This document shows, one piece after another, positions 53,530 through 62,635 of a stretch of DNA of 64,000 bases (positions are counted from its first letter, which is position 1; each line of letters starts with the position of its first letter). The stretch lies in assembly GCA_035555795.1 (NCBI GenBank), contig DATMGE010000026.1, positions 17,437-81,436 of the forward strand. Direction: 5' to 3'. The notes under the pieces were generated by a model. It was given only the letters and a program-made list of their open reading frames with translations, was not told the origin of the DNA and did no database searches. This DNA is from RCIO01 sp035555795. Its GTDB lineage: Bacteria; Pseudomonadota; Alphaproteobacteria; Rhizobiales; Rhizobiaceae. Made by a program: the position numbers and the translations under genes.

Positions 53530-53967
53530 ATGCGCAATTTACTGACGGTTGTAGTCCTGCTCGGCGCGCTTGCGCCGGCTGCTGCGCAGCATCAGCATCA
53601 TGGCGGGACAGAGGCGCCGGCGATAGCGAGCGCCTTGCCGGAAGCCTGCCGCGCAAATGTGCCCGAAGGTATGGCTTCATCGCATGAGACGATGGATTCC
53701 AGCGCCATGAATGCGCATCAGCAGGCCAATATGGCCGGCATGGCGCAGATGGATCGCGACATGATGGCGGGCATGATGCAGGAAGATGCCGACATGGCCT
53801 TCATGTGCGGCATGATCGCTCATCATCAGGGCGCGATCGCGATGGCGGAAACGGTTCTCCAGCATGGCGACGACGCCGAGGCGAAGGCGCTTGCGCAACG
53901 GATCATCGATGCGCAGAAGGCCGAAATTGCCGAGATGACGGGGTGGGTCGCGCGCAACGCGGAGTGA
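53530..53967 (+). CDS. DUF305 secreted His/Met-rich protein, probably copper-responsive
   Basis: A 145-residue periplasmic protein. A signal peptide is visible (MRNLLTVVVLLGALAPAAAQ). The mature protein starts HQHHGG, has a Met-rich central part (MAGMAQMDRDMMAGMMQ), and the DUF305 signature MCGMIAHHQGAIAMAE. These proteins are ferritin-like helical and are often found with copper resistance genes. The ATG at 53530 has a GAGGAGA ribosome binding site; an earlier in-frame start would run through the promoter and is rejected. The CueR-type promoter makes a copper-binding or copper-tolerance role likely. Confidence 0.87.
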   Translation: MRNLLTVVVLLGALAPAAAQHQHHGGTEAPAIASALPEACRANVPEGMASSHETMDSSAMNAHQQANMAGMAQMDRDMMAGMMQEDADMAFMCGMIAHHQGAIAMAETVLQHGDDAEAKALAQRIIDAQKAEIAEMTGWVARNAE

Positions 53968-54015
53968 AGCGGTGATGTCGGGATTTCTTCCGGTACCACC
54001 TTTGGCGGAACGCGT

Positions 54016-57000
54016 TCAGTGGAAGTTCCGCCCCTTCGGCATGACGCTGCCGGCGCGCCGCGCGGCCAGTCCGGCTTCGGCATCCGGTCGATCCGGCGGG
54101 TGGTTTCTCCTGCCTCGCTCGCGCGAGGGTGGCCCGTCATGGCCGCCTTCGTCAGCCGGCGCGGTGTATTTCAGCCTGGCCGCGCCTTCAGAAAGCGCCG
54201 CCAGACGCGGGGTGAGGTCGGTGATCCGTTCCGCGACGATATGGATGACGCCGGATGCCGATTGCAGCCGGCCATCGACCCGCACCAGCCGCGCGCCCAT
54301 CACGACGGAACGGAAGCGGTCGAAGGTCTTCTTCCAGACGATGACATTGGCAATGCCTTCCTCGTCCTCCAGCGTCATGAAGATGACGCCCTTGGCCGAG
54401 CCCGGCCGCTGGCGCACCAGAACGAGGCCGGCGACCGACAGGCGCCGGCCATTGGGGAATGAAGTGAGATGGCCGCTCGGCGTGATCTTTTCCCGGTCGA
54501 ATTCCTTTCGCAGGAAGGAGACCGGATGCGCCTTCAGCGAGAGGGAGAGCGTCCGGTAGTCCTGGATGACATGTTCGCCCGCCGGCATTGCCGGCAATGA
54601 CATATGCGGCTCGCGGTCTTGCAGTTTCAGCCCGGGTTGCTCGAAGAGCGGCAGCCGTTCGGCGGCGGACTTCTCGTCCAGTCCCCGGGCGGCCCATAAG
54701 GCCGCACGGCGATCCAGATCCAGCGAGCGGAAAGCATCCGCCTCGGCAAGGCGTTCGATCACGGCGCGCTTCAGGCCCGAACGCAGCCACAGGTCGCGGA
54801 CGGATTCGTAGCCTTTGCCGCGATTGTCTACCAGCGCTTTCATGTCGTCCTCGGCAAGGCCCTTCACTTGCCGGAAACCGAGGCGCATGGCGTGGCGGGT
54901 GCGGATCACGCCACGCATTCCGGCATGGCGGGGCGCGACCCTGCCGGGATCGAAAGGAGCGGCCTCCAGCGTGCAATCCCAGTCGGAAAGGTTGATGTCG
55001 ACATTCCTGACCTCGACGCCATGCTCGCGCGCGTCGCGCACGAGCTGGCCCGGCGCATAGAAGCCCATGGGCTGGGAATTGACGAGCGCGGCGCAGAAGA
55101 TGTCGGGATAATAGGTCTTGAACCAGGCCGAGGCATAGACGAGCAGGGCGAAGGATGCGGCATGGGCTTCGGGGAAGCCATACTCGGCGAAGCCCTTGAT
55201 CTGGTTGAAACAGCGCTGGGCGAAGGCGAGGTCGTAGCCTCGCTGCACCATGCCGTCGATCATCCGCTTTTCATAATCCTTGATCGTGCCGGTGCGTTTG
55301 AAGGTAGCCATGGCGCGGCGCAACTGGTCGGCCTCGCCGGGCGAGAAACCGCCAGCCTCGATGGCGATCTTCATGGCCTGTTCCTGGAACAACGGCACGC
55401 CAAGCGTCCTGACGAGGATTTGCCTGATCGTCTCGTTTGGATAGTCAACCGGGTCCTTGCCTTCTCGCCGACGCAAATATGGATGCACCATGTCGCCCTG
55501 GATCGGACCGGGTCGCACGATCGCCACCTCGATGACGAGATCGTAGAAACAGCGCGGCTTGAGGCGCGGCAGCATCGACATCTGCGCCCGGCTTTCGATC
55601 TGGAACACGCCGATCGTGTCGGCCCGGCAGATCATGTCGTAGACGTCTTCCTCCTCTTTCGGGATGGTATCGAGGGTCAGTCGCTCTCCATGATCGTCCA
55701 GATAGTGGTTCTCCTGAAGGTCGAAGCAGCGGCGCAGGCAGGACAGCATACCTAGGGCGAGGACATCGACCTTGATCATCTTGACGGCGTCGAGATCGTC
55801 CTTGTCCCATTCGACCATTCGGCGTTCCTCCATCGCCGTCCGGACGACAGGCACCATTTCGTCCAGCCGGTCCCGGGTGATGACGAAGCCACCGACATGC
55901 TGTGTCAGATGGCGCGGGAAACCCAGAATATCGTTGGCGCGATCGATGACGTGGCGTGTGACCGGATCGATCTTGTCGAGCCCGGCAGCTCCGGTTTCCT
56001 TCTCTCCCAGTTGGGAAGAGGACCAGCCCCAGATCGAACTCGACAGGGCGGCCATCACATCCTGAGAGAGCCCCATCGCCTTGGCAACCTCGCGCAAGGC
56101 CGACCGCCCCCGATAGGAGATGACGGCGGCAGCAAGTGCCGTCCGTTTATGGCTGTAGGTTTCATAGACATAGGCCATGACCTCGTCGCGGCGGTCATGC
56201 TCGAAGTCGACATCGATGTCGGGCGGCTCCTCCCGTTCAGTGGAGATGAAGCGTTCGAAAACTGCCTGAACACCCATGAGATGGGGATCCACCGCGGTCA
56301 GGCCGATGCAGTAGCAGATGACGGAATTGGCCGCTGAACCGCGGCCCTGGCAGAGAATGCCCCTGGAGCGCGCAAAGTTCACAATGTCGAGGACCGTCAG
56401 GAAATAGCGCGCATAGTTCTTGTCCGCGACGATGCCGAGTTCGTGACGGATGAGCGTCTTTATCTGTTCGGGTATGCCTTGCCGGTAATGCTTTGCTGCG
56501 CCCTCCCATGTCAGGCGTTCGAGCTCCTCTTGGGGTGCAAGGCCGGACTCGATCGGCTCGTCGGGGTAATTGTACTGGAGCGCATCGAGCGAGAATGCCA
56601 GTTCGCCGGCAAAGCGGATCGTCTCGGCCAGCGCTTGCGGATAGCGGCGGAACAGTCGCGCCATCTCCGCCGGCGGCTTGAGGTGGCGCTCGGCATTGGG
56701 GCTGAGGGCGAAACCAGCCTTCGCGACGGTCGTTTTCATCCGGATCGCGGTCAGCACATCCTGGAGCGGCCGGCGCATGGGCGAATGATAGAGCGCGTCG
56801 TTCACCGCCATCAGCGGCAGGCCGGCCGCCTGGGCCAGCGCCGCCGCCTGGGTGAGCCTGAACATGTCGTCGCCGCCATAAGCGGGCGCGGCGGCGAGGC
56901 GGGCAGCGGGGCCGAAGCGTTCCCTGCATCGGCGCAGGAAGGCGAGCGCCGTTTCCGGCGCGGCGAAAAGATCGGGCAGGATCGCGAGCGACATGTGATC

Positions 57001-57399
57001 GCCCCATTCAAAAAAATCCGCCAGCCGCAGGTCGGGATTGCCCTTCTCTCCGCGCTCATTGGCGACCGTCAGCATGCGGCACAGATGGCCCCAGCCCTTG
57101 CGGTCGCGCGGATAGGCGAGAATGTCGGGCGTTCCATCGGAGAAGACGAGCCGGCAGCCGGGGTGGAAGGGAAGGGTCACCGGTTCCGTGCTGCCCGGAT
57201 GCAGGATGTGCTTCGACTGGCTCCAGGCGCGCACGACGCCCGCCACCGTGTTGCGGTCGGCAAGGCCCAGCGCGCGATGGCCGAGCAGGCTTGCCGAGGA
57301 GACCATCTCCTCCGGCTTCGATGCGGCGCGCAGGAAGGAGAAATTCGAACAGGCGGCAAATTCCACATAAGCCGTATCGGCGGGGATCTGGGGGCTCAT
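54016..57399 (-). CDS. dnaE2: Error-prone DNA polymerase DnaE2 (ImuC)
   Basis: DnaE2 is a C-family polymerase that performs mutagenic translesion synthesis with ImuA and ImuB. The 1127-residue protein has an N-terminal PHP domain (EFAACSNFSFLRAASKPEEM), the catalytic palm with the acidic motif PPDIDVDFEHDRRDEV, the GRGSAANSVICYCIGLT block, fingers, helix-hairpin-helix and a C-terminal OB fold. Length and the lack of a beta-binding tail match DnaE2 rather than DnaE1. The ATG at 57399 overlaps imuB by 4 bases. It is the last gene of an SOS operon. Confidence 0.95.
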   Translation of the reverse strand: MSPQIPADTAYVEFAACSNFSFLRAASKPEEMVSSASLLGHRALGLADRNTVAGVVRAWSQSKHILHPGSTEPVTLPFHPGCRLVFSDGTPDILAYPRDRKGWGHLCRMLTVANERGEKGNPDLRLADFFEWGDHMSLAILPDLFAAPETALAFLRRCRERFGPAARLAAAPAYGGDDMFRLTQAAALAQAAGLPLMAVNDALYHSPMRRPLQDVLTAIRMKTTVAKAGFALSPNAERHLKPPAEMARLFRRYPQALAETIRFAGELAFSLDALQYNYPDEPIESGLAPQEELERLTWEGAAKHYRQGIPEQIKTLIRHELGIVADKNYARYFLTVLDIVNFARSRGILCQGRGSAANSVICYCIGLTAVDPHLMGVQAVFERFISTEREEPPDIDVDFEHDRRDEVMAYVYETYSHKRTALAAAVISYRGRSALREVAKAMGLSQDVMAALSSSIWGWSSSQLGEKETGAAGLDKIDPVTRHVIDRANDILGFPRHLTQHVGGFVITRDRLDEMVPVVRTAMEERRMVEWDKDDLDAVKMIKVDVLALGMLSCLRRCFDLQENHYLDDHGERLTLDTIPKEEEDVYDMICRADTIGVFQIESRAQMSMLPRLKPRCFYDLVIEVAIVRPGPIQGDMVHPYLRRREGKDPVDYPNETIRQILVRTLGVPLFQEQAMKIAIEAGGFSPGEADQLRRAMATFKRTGTIKDYEKRMIDGMVQRGYDLAFAQRCFNQIKGFAEYGFPEAHAASFALLVYASAWFKTYYPDIFCAALVNSQPMGFYAPGQLVRDAREHGVEVRNVDINLSDWDCTLEAAPFDPGRVAPRHAGMRGVIRTRHAMRLGFRQVKGLAEDDMKALVDNRGKGYESVRDLWLRSGLKRAVIERLAEADAFRSLDLDRRAALWAARGLDEKSAAERLPLFEQPGLKLQDREPHMSLPAMPAGEHVIQDYRTLSLSLKAHPVSFLRKEFDREKITPSGHLTSFPNGRRLSVAGLVLVRQRPGSAKGVIFMTLEDEEGIANVIVWKKTFDRFRSVVMGARLVRVDGRLQSASGVIHIVAERITDLTPRLAALSEGAARLKYTAPADEGGHDGPPSRERGRRNHPPDRPDAEAGLAARRAGSVMPKGRNFH

Positions 57400-58994
57400 G
57401 CGAAGAATCCGTGCATGAACCAGCGCGGCATGGCTGGCGTCGCGCCGTAGAGGCCCTGCCGGTAGATCCAGTAGCGGCGGCCGGCCTCGTCCTCGACGCG
57501 GAAATAGTCGCGCGGCGCTGCATCCCCGGCATCGCGCCACCATTCGGGCGCGATGCGCTCCGGCCCTTCGGCGCGTGCGATGCGATGGAGCACGCGCCGC
57601 CAGCGAAAGCGCAGCGGCGGGCCTTCGGGCACGTCCACGGCCGTGACATCGACAGGCTCGGGCCGCGCCAGGAGCCTGATGGGCCGTTCGAGGGATGTCG
57701 GCGCCGGGGCGTTGCCGCGGCGGTGTGGCGCCGGCCGGTCGGCATAGGGCGTTGCGACGACGGCGCGCTCGGGGATATGGCTCTCGCAAGGCTGCGGCAA
57801 GGTGAGCGCCCCGGCGCCAAGCCGCGCACGAAGCCTGTCCGCCAGATGGGCGATGGTCTCCTGGTCGTCCCGGCCGTCGCCGGCCAGATCACCCTGGTGG
57901 GTGTTGAAAGGCGCGGTCTCCAATGCGCAGAGGCGGACGAGCTCGAAGCCGAAGCCGGCATCGATGGCCTCGCCCAGCCCCGCTATGCGCTCGCGGAACA
58001 GCCGCCGGACCAGCGACGGCTCACGCAGGGGCCGCGCCGCGCCAACCCTGAGGCGCTGCACCACGCCATCGACACGGAACAGCACAAGCTCGATCAGCCG
58101 CATGCCTTCTCCCCTTCGCTCCAGATCGGCCTTCATCGTGACCGACAGGAGCCCGACGAGATGCTCCACATCCTCCGTGCGGATGACGGGTTCGGCCAGA
58201 TGTCGTTCCACCGACAGGACCGCCACGGGCCGGCGCGGCGACACCGCCTCTTCCACCCGGCCCAGCGCCTGGTCGAGCCGCAGCAGGAGCGATGCGCCGA
58301 AGCGCCGGGTGAGCGGAGCGCGGGGCGCCATGGCGATCGTTTCCACCGTGCGCAGGCCGAGGCTTTCGAGGCTCCTGCACAATGCAGGCTCCAGGCGCAG
58401 CGCCGCAAGGCGCAGGCCGGCAAGCGCGTCTTCCTCCCCGCCTTGCGCGACCGGGACCGGATCGAGAAAACGCGCCGCCGCCCAGGCCATTCCGGGCGTG
58501 GAGGCCAGTCCGGCCTCCGCCCGGATGCCCTGAGAGGCCAATCGCCGCCGCACATCGTCGAGCATTGCCTGTTCGCCGTCGAACAGATGGACGCAGCCGG
58601 TGACGTCGAGGAAGAGCCCGTCCGGACCGGACAACGCCACCAGCGGCGTGTAGCGGTCGCACCAGTCGGCAATGGCGGCGAGCAGCCGGCTGTCCGCCGC
58701 CGCGTCGGATTCGACCACCTCGATATCGGGATGCATGGCGCGGGCATCGGCGATTCCCATGCCGGGCCGCAGGCCGCGGGCGAGCGCCAGATCGTCCAGC
58801 GCGGCGATGCGCTGGCTCTCGTTCTCGCGGATGCTGACGACGAGAGGCTGCCCGCCCTCAGGCGGCGCCTTTGAAAGCCAGCACCGCCCCAGCCTTGCCC
58901 GCAGGATGCGGGTGACCGGCAGATGCGGAAACCACAGCGCCATGATCCGGCGCTCTGACGGTGAAAGAAGGACGTTCGCGAAAGGCGCATTCAT
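57396..58994 (-). CDS. imuB: DNA polymerase Y family protein ImuB
   Basis: ImuB is an inactive Y-family polymerase that links DnaE2 to the sliding clamp. The 532-residue protein has the Y-family fold (RIMALWFPHLPVTRIL at the start, DRYTPLVALSGPDGLFLDVTGC in part) in which the catalytic acidic pair of true Y polymerases is replaced. It has RIG-type palm and little-finger regions and a C-terminal ImuB-specific tail. The ATG at 58994 is used; an ATG at 58943 (MALWFPHLP) is also possible. It overlaps imuA by 137 bases (86 with the shorter start) and dnaE2 by 4. Confidence 0.93.
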   Translation of the reverse strand: MNAPFANVLLSPSERRIMALWFPHLPVTRILRARLGRCWLSKAPPEGGQPLVVSIRENESQRIAALDDLALARGLRPGMGIADARAMHPDIEVVESDAAADSRLLAAIADWCDRYTPLVALSGPDGLFLDVTGCVHLFDGEQAMLDDVRRRLASQGIRAEAGLASTPGMAWAAARFLDPVPVAQGGEEDALAGLRLAALRLEPALCRSLESLGLRTVETIAMAPRAPLTRRFGASLLLRLDQALGRVEEAVSPRRPVAVLSVERHLAEPVIRTEDVEHLVGLLSVTMKADLERRGEGMRLIELVLFRVDGVVQRLRVGAARPLREPSLVRRLFRERIAGLGEAIDAGFGFELVRLCALETAPFNTHQGDLAGDGRDDQETIAHLADRLRARLGAGALTLPQPCESHIPERAVVATPYADRPAPHRRGNAPAPTSLERPIRLLARPEPVDVTAVDVPEGPPLRFRWRRVLHRIARAEGPERIAPEWWRDAGDAAPRDYFRVEDEAGRRYWIYRQGLYGATPAMPRWFMHGFFA

Positions 58995-59775
58995 GGCTGT
59001 TCCATTCGAGGATGAAGATTGCGGAGGGGGCCAGGCGGCTGCGGGAGATGGTGACGGAAAAGGCGGGCGCGCCGATCGATCCTGCCAGCGGCCCCAAAAG
59101 CGTGCTGCGCTCCGCCGCCGGCGCCGGCCCCACGAGGAGGCGCACGGGTGCGGCGGTCGGTTCCGGCATCCCGGCCTGCCGCAGGAGATAAAGCGGCCGG
59201 CCCGCGGCCTGGGTGCGGCGATGCAGCCGCCGGGTCGCCGTCAGGTCGAGCTTGGGTGATATGCCGCGCACTTCCAGGAGAATCGCTGAAATGGCGGCCA
59301 GTGCCGCCGCTTCCTCGGCGATCCAGAGCGCGTCTTCCAGCTTGCGGGCCCGGGCGAAGAGAAGATTTTCGGCAGCAATGCCGAAGCGGTGGAGAATGCC
59401 CGGCGCATAGGGATTGCCTGCTTCGGCGAGGGGTTCGTCCGTCGCCACCCAGAGGAGCGGCATCGAGGTCCTGCCTGCCATCCGGGCGGCCAGCGCCAGC
59501 GCGAAACCCGCCACCGCGCCTGCGTCCCGCGTTTCGGTGCCATGGATCTCGGTCAGCGCCGCCCAGGGCAGCCCCCCGCCCAGGGCCGCGTCCAGACCCG
59601 ACGCCCCGGTCGGCAGGCAGGTTCTTTCCAGCCGGCCGGCATGGCGTCGGACAATGCGGTTCGCATCGCCGTCCTCATCCGGCGCGACAAGGCGCTCCGG
59701 CAGCCTTCCCTCGATTTTTGCAATCGCATGGCGCAGGCCGCAAAGCGTCGCCTGCGCCGCAGCCGGCCCGGCCAT
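58858..59775 (-). CDS. imuA: SOS mutagenesis accessory protein ImuA (RecA-like)
   Basis: A 305-residue RecA/SulA-like protein that starts the imuA-imuB-dnaE2 mutasome operon. The RecA-like core starts at GASGLDAALGGGLPWAALTEIHG (quoted in part) and includes LLWVATDEPLAEAG and ISAILLEVRGISPKLDLTATRRLH; the Walker A is degenerate. The last ~40 residues after ILEWNSHE are translated from DNA that also encodes the ImuB N-terminus. A perfect LexA box lies 19 bases upstream of the ATG. Confidence 0.92.
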   Translation of the reverse strand: MAGPAAAQATLCGLRHAIAKIEGRLPERLVAPDEDGDANRIVRRHAGRLERTCLPTGASGLDAALGGGLPWAALTEIHGTETRDAGAVAGFALALAARMAGRTSMPLLWVATDEPLAEAGNPYAPGILHRFGIAAENLLFARARKLEDALWIAEEAAALAAISAILLEVRGISPKLDLTATRRLHRRTQAAGRPLYLLRQAGMPEPTAAPVRLLVGPAPAAERSTLLGPLAGSIGAPAFSVTISRSRLAPSAIFILEWNSHECAFRERPSFTVRAPDHGAVVSASAGHPHPAGKAGAVLAFKGAA

Positions 59776-59793
59776 GGCGTTGCCCCAGAGATT

Positions 59794-59808
59794 GTTCCTG
59801 TTATGTTC
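59794..59808. promoter_or_regulatory. LexA (SOS) box upstream of imuA
   Basis: GTTCCTGTTATGTTC is an exact GTTC-N7-GTTC, the alphaproteobacterial LexA operator. It lies 19-33 bases upstream of the imuA start codon and 166 bases from the divergent metallopeptidase gene. It predicts damage induction of imuA-imuB-dnaE2. Confidence 0.9.
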
Positions 59809-59974
59809 TTATGGATTCCAGAGCCGACCGGGAGAGTCAAGCCGACTCGGAAAGGAATTTATTCCCCGACAGACAATGGTGAACCGGCTTCTGGTCCGCC
59901 GGGTTTTCACCACCTTGTCCGAATCCCCTCGAAACATGGGCCTGCCCGGTCTATATGCGCGCCAGAGGTAATTC

Positions 59975-60397
59975 ATGGCCCGCATCTACAAGACACGTGC
60001 CTGGCACGACCAGCTCTCCCCGTCGATCGAGGAATTCGAGCTTCTGGCGCTGGAAGCCTATGCGCATCTGCCCGGCGAATTCCGGCAACTCACCGGCGAG
60101 ATCGTCATTCTGGTGGCGGAATTTCCGACCGACGAGATTATGGACGATCTGGCGCTGGAATCGCCTTTCGACCTGCTCGGCCTCTTCGAAGGCCGCGGCA
60201 TCGCCGAGCGCTGGAACCCGCAGACCGGCGAGGGCCCCAACCGCATCACGCTCTATCGCCGCGCCATCCTCGACTACTGGTCGGAAAACGAGGAGACATT
60301 GGGCGACATCGTCACCCATGTGCTCATCCACGAGATCGGCCATCATTTCGGCCTGTCGGACGACGACATGCAGCAGATCGAGGCGGCGGCCGAGTAA
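59975..60397 (+). CDS. Zincin-like metallopeptidase (MMP/DUF1025 family)
   Basis: A 140-residue small metallopeptidase-fold protein. The zinc-binding motif is HEIGHHFGLSDDD, with His119, Glu120, His123 and a probable third ligand in the following acidic segment. No signal peptide or propeptide is present. Family members are widespread in actinobacteria and alphaproteobacteria and have no assigned substrate. The start at 59975 is the first ATG with homology. It is divergent from the SOS operon. Confidence 0.87.
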   Translation: MARIYKTRAWHDQLSPSIEEFELLALEAYAHLPGEFRQLTGEIVILVAEFPTDEIMDDLALESPFDLLGLFEGRGIAERWNPQTGEGPNRITLYRRAILDYWSENEETLGDIVTHVLIHEIGHHFGLSDDDMQQIEAAAE

Positions 60398-60407
60398 CCG
60401 CCGCGGC

Positions 60408-60614
60408 CTACTGTTCGCCAAGCTTCATGTCGGACGAATAATCCTTTCCCTCGACATCCTTCACCACCGCTTGCCCGCAGCGCATCGCGTTGGTGGACGG
60501 ATCGAAGGCATAGGTGGGGGAGCCAAACAGGTGCCAGCCCTTGTCGAGCGCCTGCGAGACCTTGTGGCAGAAGCTGGAATCGTCAGGGCCGGTGAGGTAG
60601 CGGTAGAGGCGCAT
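60408..60614 (-). CDS. DUF1737 domain protein
   Basis: A 68-residue protein almost entirely made of a DUF1737 domain: RLYRYLTGPDDSSFCHKVSQ then ALDKGWHLFGSPTYAFD and QAVVKDVEG. The family is short, soluble and of unknown function, sometimes fused to other domains. It is convergent with the metallopeptidase gene (10-base gap). Confidence 0.85.
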   Translation of the reverse strand: MRLYRYLTGPDDSSFCHKVSQALDKGWHLFGSPTYAFDPSTNAMRCGQAVVKDVEGKDYSSDMKLGEQ

Positions 60615-60719
60615 GGCGGGCTACTCCTGTCTTTGCCTATGCGTAGCACGATTTCCGCCTTTCACAGAACGCGGAAAATGCTCCATCGCGCGATCCGCGC
60701 GCAACGCGCTCTGCCGGAA

Positions 60720-60929
60720 TTATTCGTCGATGAGCTGCCGCGCCTCGGAAGGCAGCATGATGGGAATGCCGTCGCGCACCGGATAGGCCAGCTTGGCCGC
60801 GACGGATATCAGCTCGTTGTTATCCGGATCCCATTTGAGCGGGGTGCGGGTGAGCGGGCAGGCAAGCAGTTCCAGCAGCTTCGGGTCGACGGTGCCGCTG
60901 CGGCCCGGCCGGGTGGCGGGCACGGTCAT
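60720..60929 (-). CDS. Trm112 family protein (UPF0434)
   Basis: A 69-residue Trm112-like protein with the core DPKLLELLACPLTRTPLKWD, then LISVAAKLAYPVRDGIPIML. Only the first cysteine of the usual zinc-ribbon set is kept, as in most bacterial members. Eukaryotic Trm112 activates methyltransferases; a bacterial partner is plausible but unknown. An N-terminal extension of about 14 residues precedes the core. Its ATG overlaps the stop of the Lon-N gene by 4 bases. Confidence 0.9.
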   Translation of the reverse strand: MTVPATRPGRSGTVDPKLLELLACPLTRTPLKWDPDNNELISVAAKLAYPVRDGIPIMLPSEARQLIDE

Positions 60930-61597
60930 TGCAGGCCCGACTTGAAATCGTCGCGATCCCTGGCAAGCGCCATTTCGGTGATCGCGATGAGCGTTTCGGC
61001 GCGGGTCTTCAGGTCGGGCGCTTCCAGCAGCGCCTGCTTTTCCGCCGCGCCATAGGGCGCCATCATCGACAGGGCATTGACGAGGATGGCGTTCTCCGCC
61101 CGGCTGACGCTCTCCCAGTCGGCCTCCAGCTCATTGGCCTCGAGATAGGCGCGGAACGCCTTGAGGAGCGCAGTGCGGTCCACCTCCGCAGCTCCGTCAT
61201 CGGGGTCGAGATCGTGCAGGAAGAGGCGGGTGCGGCATTGCCGGAAGGGCGTGCGCACCTCGATCTCCCTGTCGATGCGGTAGCGGCAGACGCCCTGCAG
61301 CGAAATGAGATAGCGGCCGTCGCCGGTTTCGGCGAAGGAGGTGACCCGTCCGATGCAGCCCACGGCGCAGAGCTCCGGCTCGCCATCGTTGCGCAGCGCG
61401 CCGTCCAGCCGCGGCTGGACCATGCCGATCAGCCTGTCGCCGGCCAGCGCATGGTCGATCATTTCGAGATAGCGTGGCTCGAAAATATTGAGCGGCATGC
61501 GGCCGCCCGGCAGGAGAAGCGCGCCGGCAAGGGGAAAGACCGGTACCGTCTCCGGCAGGTCGGCTTCCTTGAGATATCGAGCATTCCCGGCGCGCAT
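60926..61597 (-). CDS. Lon substrate-binding (LON-N) domain protein
   Basis: A 223-residue stand-alone LON N-terminal domain protein, without ATPase or protease parts. Conserved features are ETVPVFPLAGALLLPGGRMP, LNIFEPRYLEMIDHALAG, IGRVTSFAETGDGRYLI and the helical second half. It may bind unfolded proteins or control proteolysis, but function is unproven. The ATG at 61597 begins the family's usual start. It lies 52 bases after the thioredoxin-like gene and overlaps the Trm112 gene. Confidence 0.88.
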   Translation of the reverse strand: MRAGNARYLKEADLPETVPVFPLAGALLLPGGRMPLNIFEPRYLEMIDHALAGDRLIGMVQPRLDGALRNDGEPELCAVGCIGRVTSFAETGDGRYLISLQGVCRYRIDREIEVRTPFRQCRTRLFLHDLDPDDGAAEVDRTALLKAFRAYLEANELEADWESVSRAENAILVNALSMMAPYGAAEKQALLEAPDLKTRAETLIAITEMALARDRDDFKSGLQ

Positions 61598-61649
61598 CGT
61601 CGTCGCGTCTCTCTCTATCGACACCACCCTGTCCCGCAGGCGATGCCCC

Positions 61650-62573
61650 TCAGGAAAACAGCAGCGAAGACAGCTTGCGCCGCGCGGCGAGCGTGACCTC
61701 GTCGGTTGGTCCCCAGGCTTCGAAGAAGGTGACAAGCTGGCTGCGGGCCTTGTCGTCTTCCCATGCCCTGTCGGCCTTCACGATCTCCAGCAGGCTATCG
61801 GCGGCCGCCATGCGGTCGCCCTGCGCATTCTGGATCAAGGCAAGGTCGAAGCGCGCCTGATGGTCCTTGGGATTGGCGGCGAGGCGGCGTTCGAACTCGC
61901 TCGGGTCGCCGAGTTCCGCGGCCTCGCGCGCTAGCCGCATCTTGGTGCGGATGGCGGCCACGGCGGGCGCATCGCTTTTGTCGGCCGGGATACCGTCGAG
62001 CACGCTCTGTGCCGCCGGGACATTGCCGGCGTCGAAAAGGATATCCGCCAGGGCGGCTGCGGCCTCCGCATGAGCCGGGTCATGCTCCAGCACGGTGGAA
62101 TAGAGCTGGATCGCGCTGTTCAGGTCGCCCATCTCGCGCGCCTGGGCGGCGGCGGCCATGGCCTCGTCGAGAGCGGCGGCGCCATCGTCCGGTCCAGCGA
62201 GCTTGTCGATGAAGTCGTTGATCTGGGTCTCGGGCACAGCACCCATGAAGCCGTCGACGGGCTGGCCGTCCTTGAAGGCGATGACGGCTGGAATCGACTG
62301 GATGCCGAGTTGGCCGGCAATGGACGGATGCTCGTCAATGTTCATTTTGACCAGCTTCACGCGCCCGCCGGCGGCATTGACGGCCTTTTCCAGCACCGGG
62401 GTGAGCTGCTTGCAGGGGCCACACCATGGCGCCCAGAAATCGACCAGAACGGGCTGCTGGCGCGATTCCTTGATGACGTCGGTGGTGAAGTTTGCCGTCG
62501 TGGTGTCCTTGATCAGGGCGCCTGCCGCGCCCTCCGCCAGGGTCCCGTTTCCGACAATCGTATTGTTATCCAT
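61650..62573 (-). CDS. trxA: Thioredoxin-TPR protein CnoX (YbbN)
   Basis: A 307-residue protein with an N-terminal thioredoxin domain (about 22-130) carrying an intact WCGPC motif (Cys51/Cys54) and a C-terminal TPR region (about 140-305; LNSAIQLYSTVLEHDPAHAEA in part). CnoX is a holdase that protects proteins from oxidation and passes them to GroEL. The intact CXXC suggests redox activity, which E. coli YbbN lacks. Annotations often call it trxA. The ATG at 62573 is chosen; the frame is open 66 bases upstream. Confidence 0.93.
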   Translation of the reverse strand: MDNNTIVGNGTLAEGAAGALIKDTTTANFTTDVIKESRQQPVLVDFWAPWCGPCKQLTPVLEKAVNAAGGRVKLVKMNIDEHPSIAGQLGIQSIPAVIAFKDGQPVDGFMGAVPETQINDFIDKLAGPDDGAAALDEAMAAAAQAREMGDLNSAIQLYSTVLEHDPAHAEAAAALADILFDAGNVPAAQSVLDGIPADKSDAPAVAAIRTKMRLAREAAELGDPSEFERRLAANPKDHQARFDLALIQNAQGDRMAAADSLLEIVKADRAWEDDKARSQLVTFFEAWGPTDEVTLAARRKLSSLLFS

Positions 62574-62635
62574 TCCGCTGCCTTTTTGTTTTTCCGCGCG
62601 GTCGCAGCCCGCAGAATTACCCGTAAATGTGGCGA

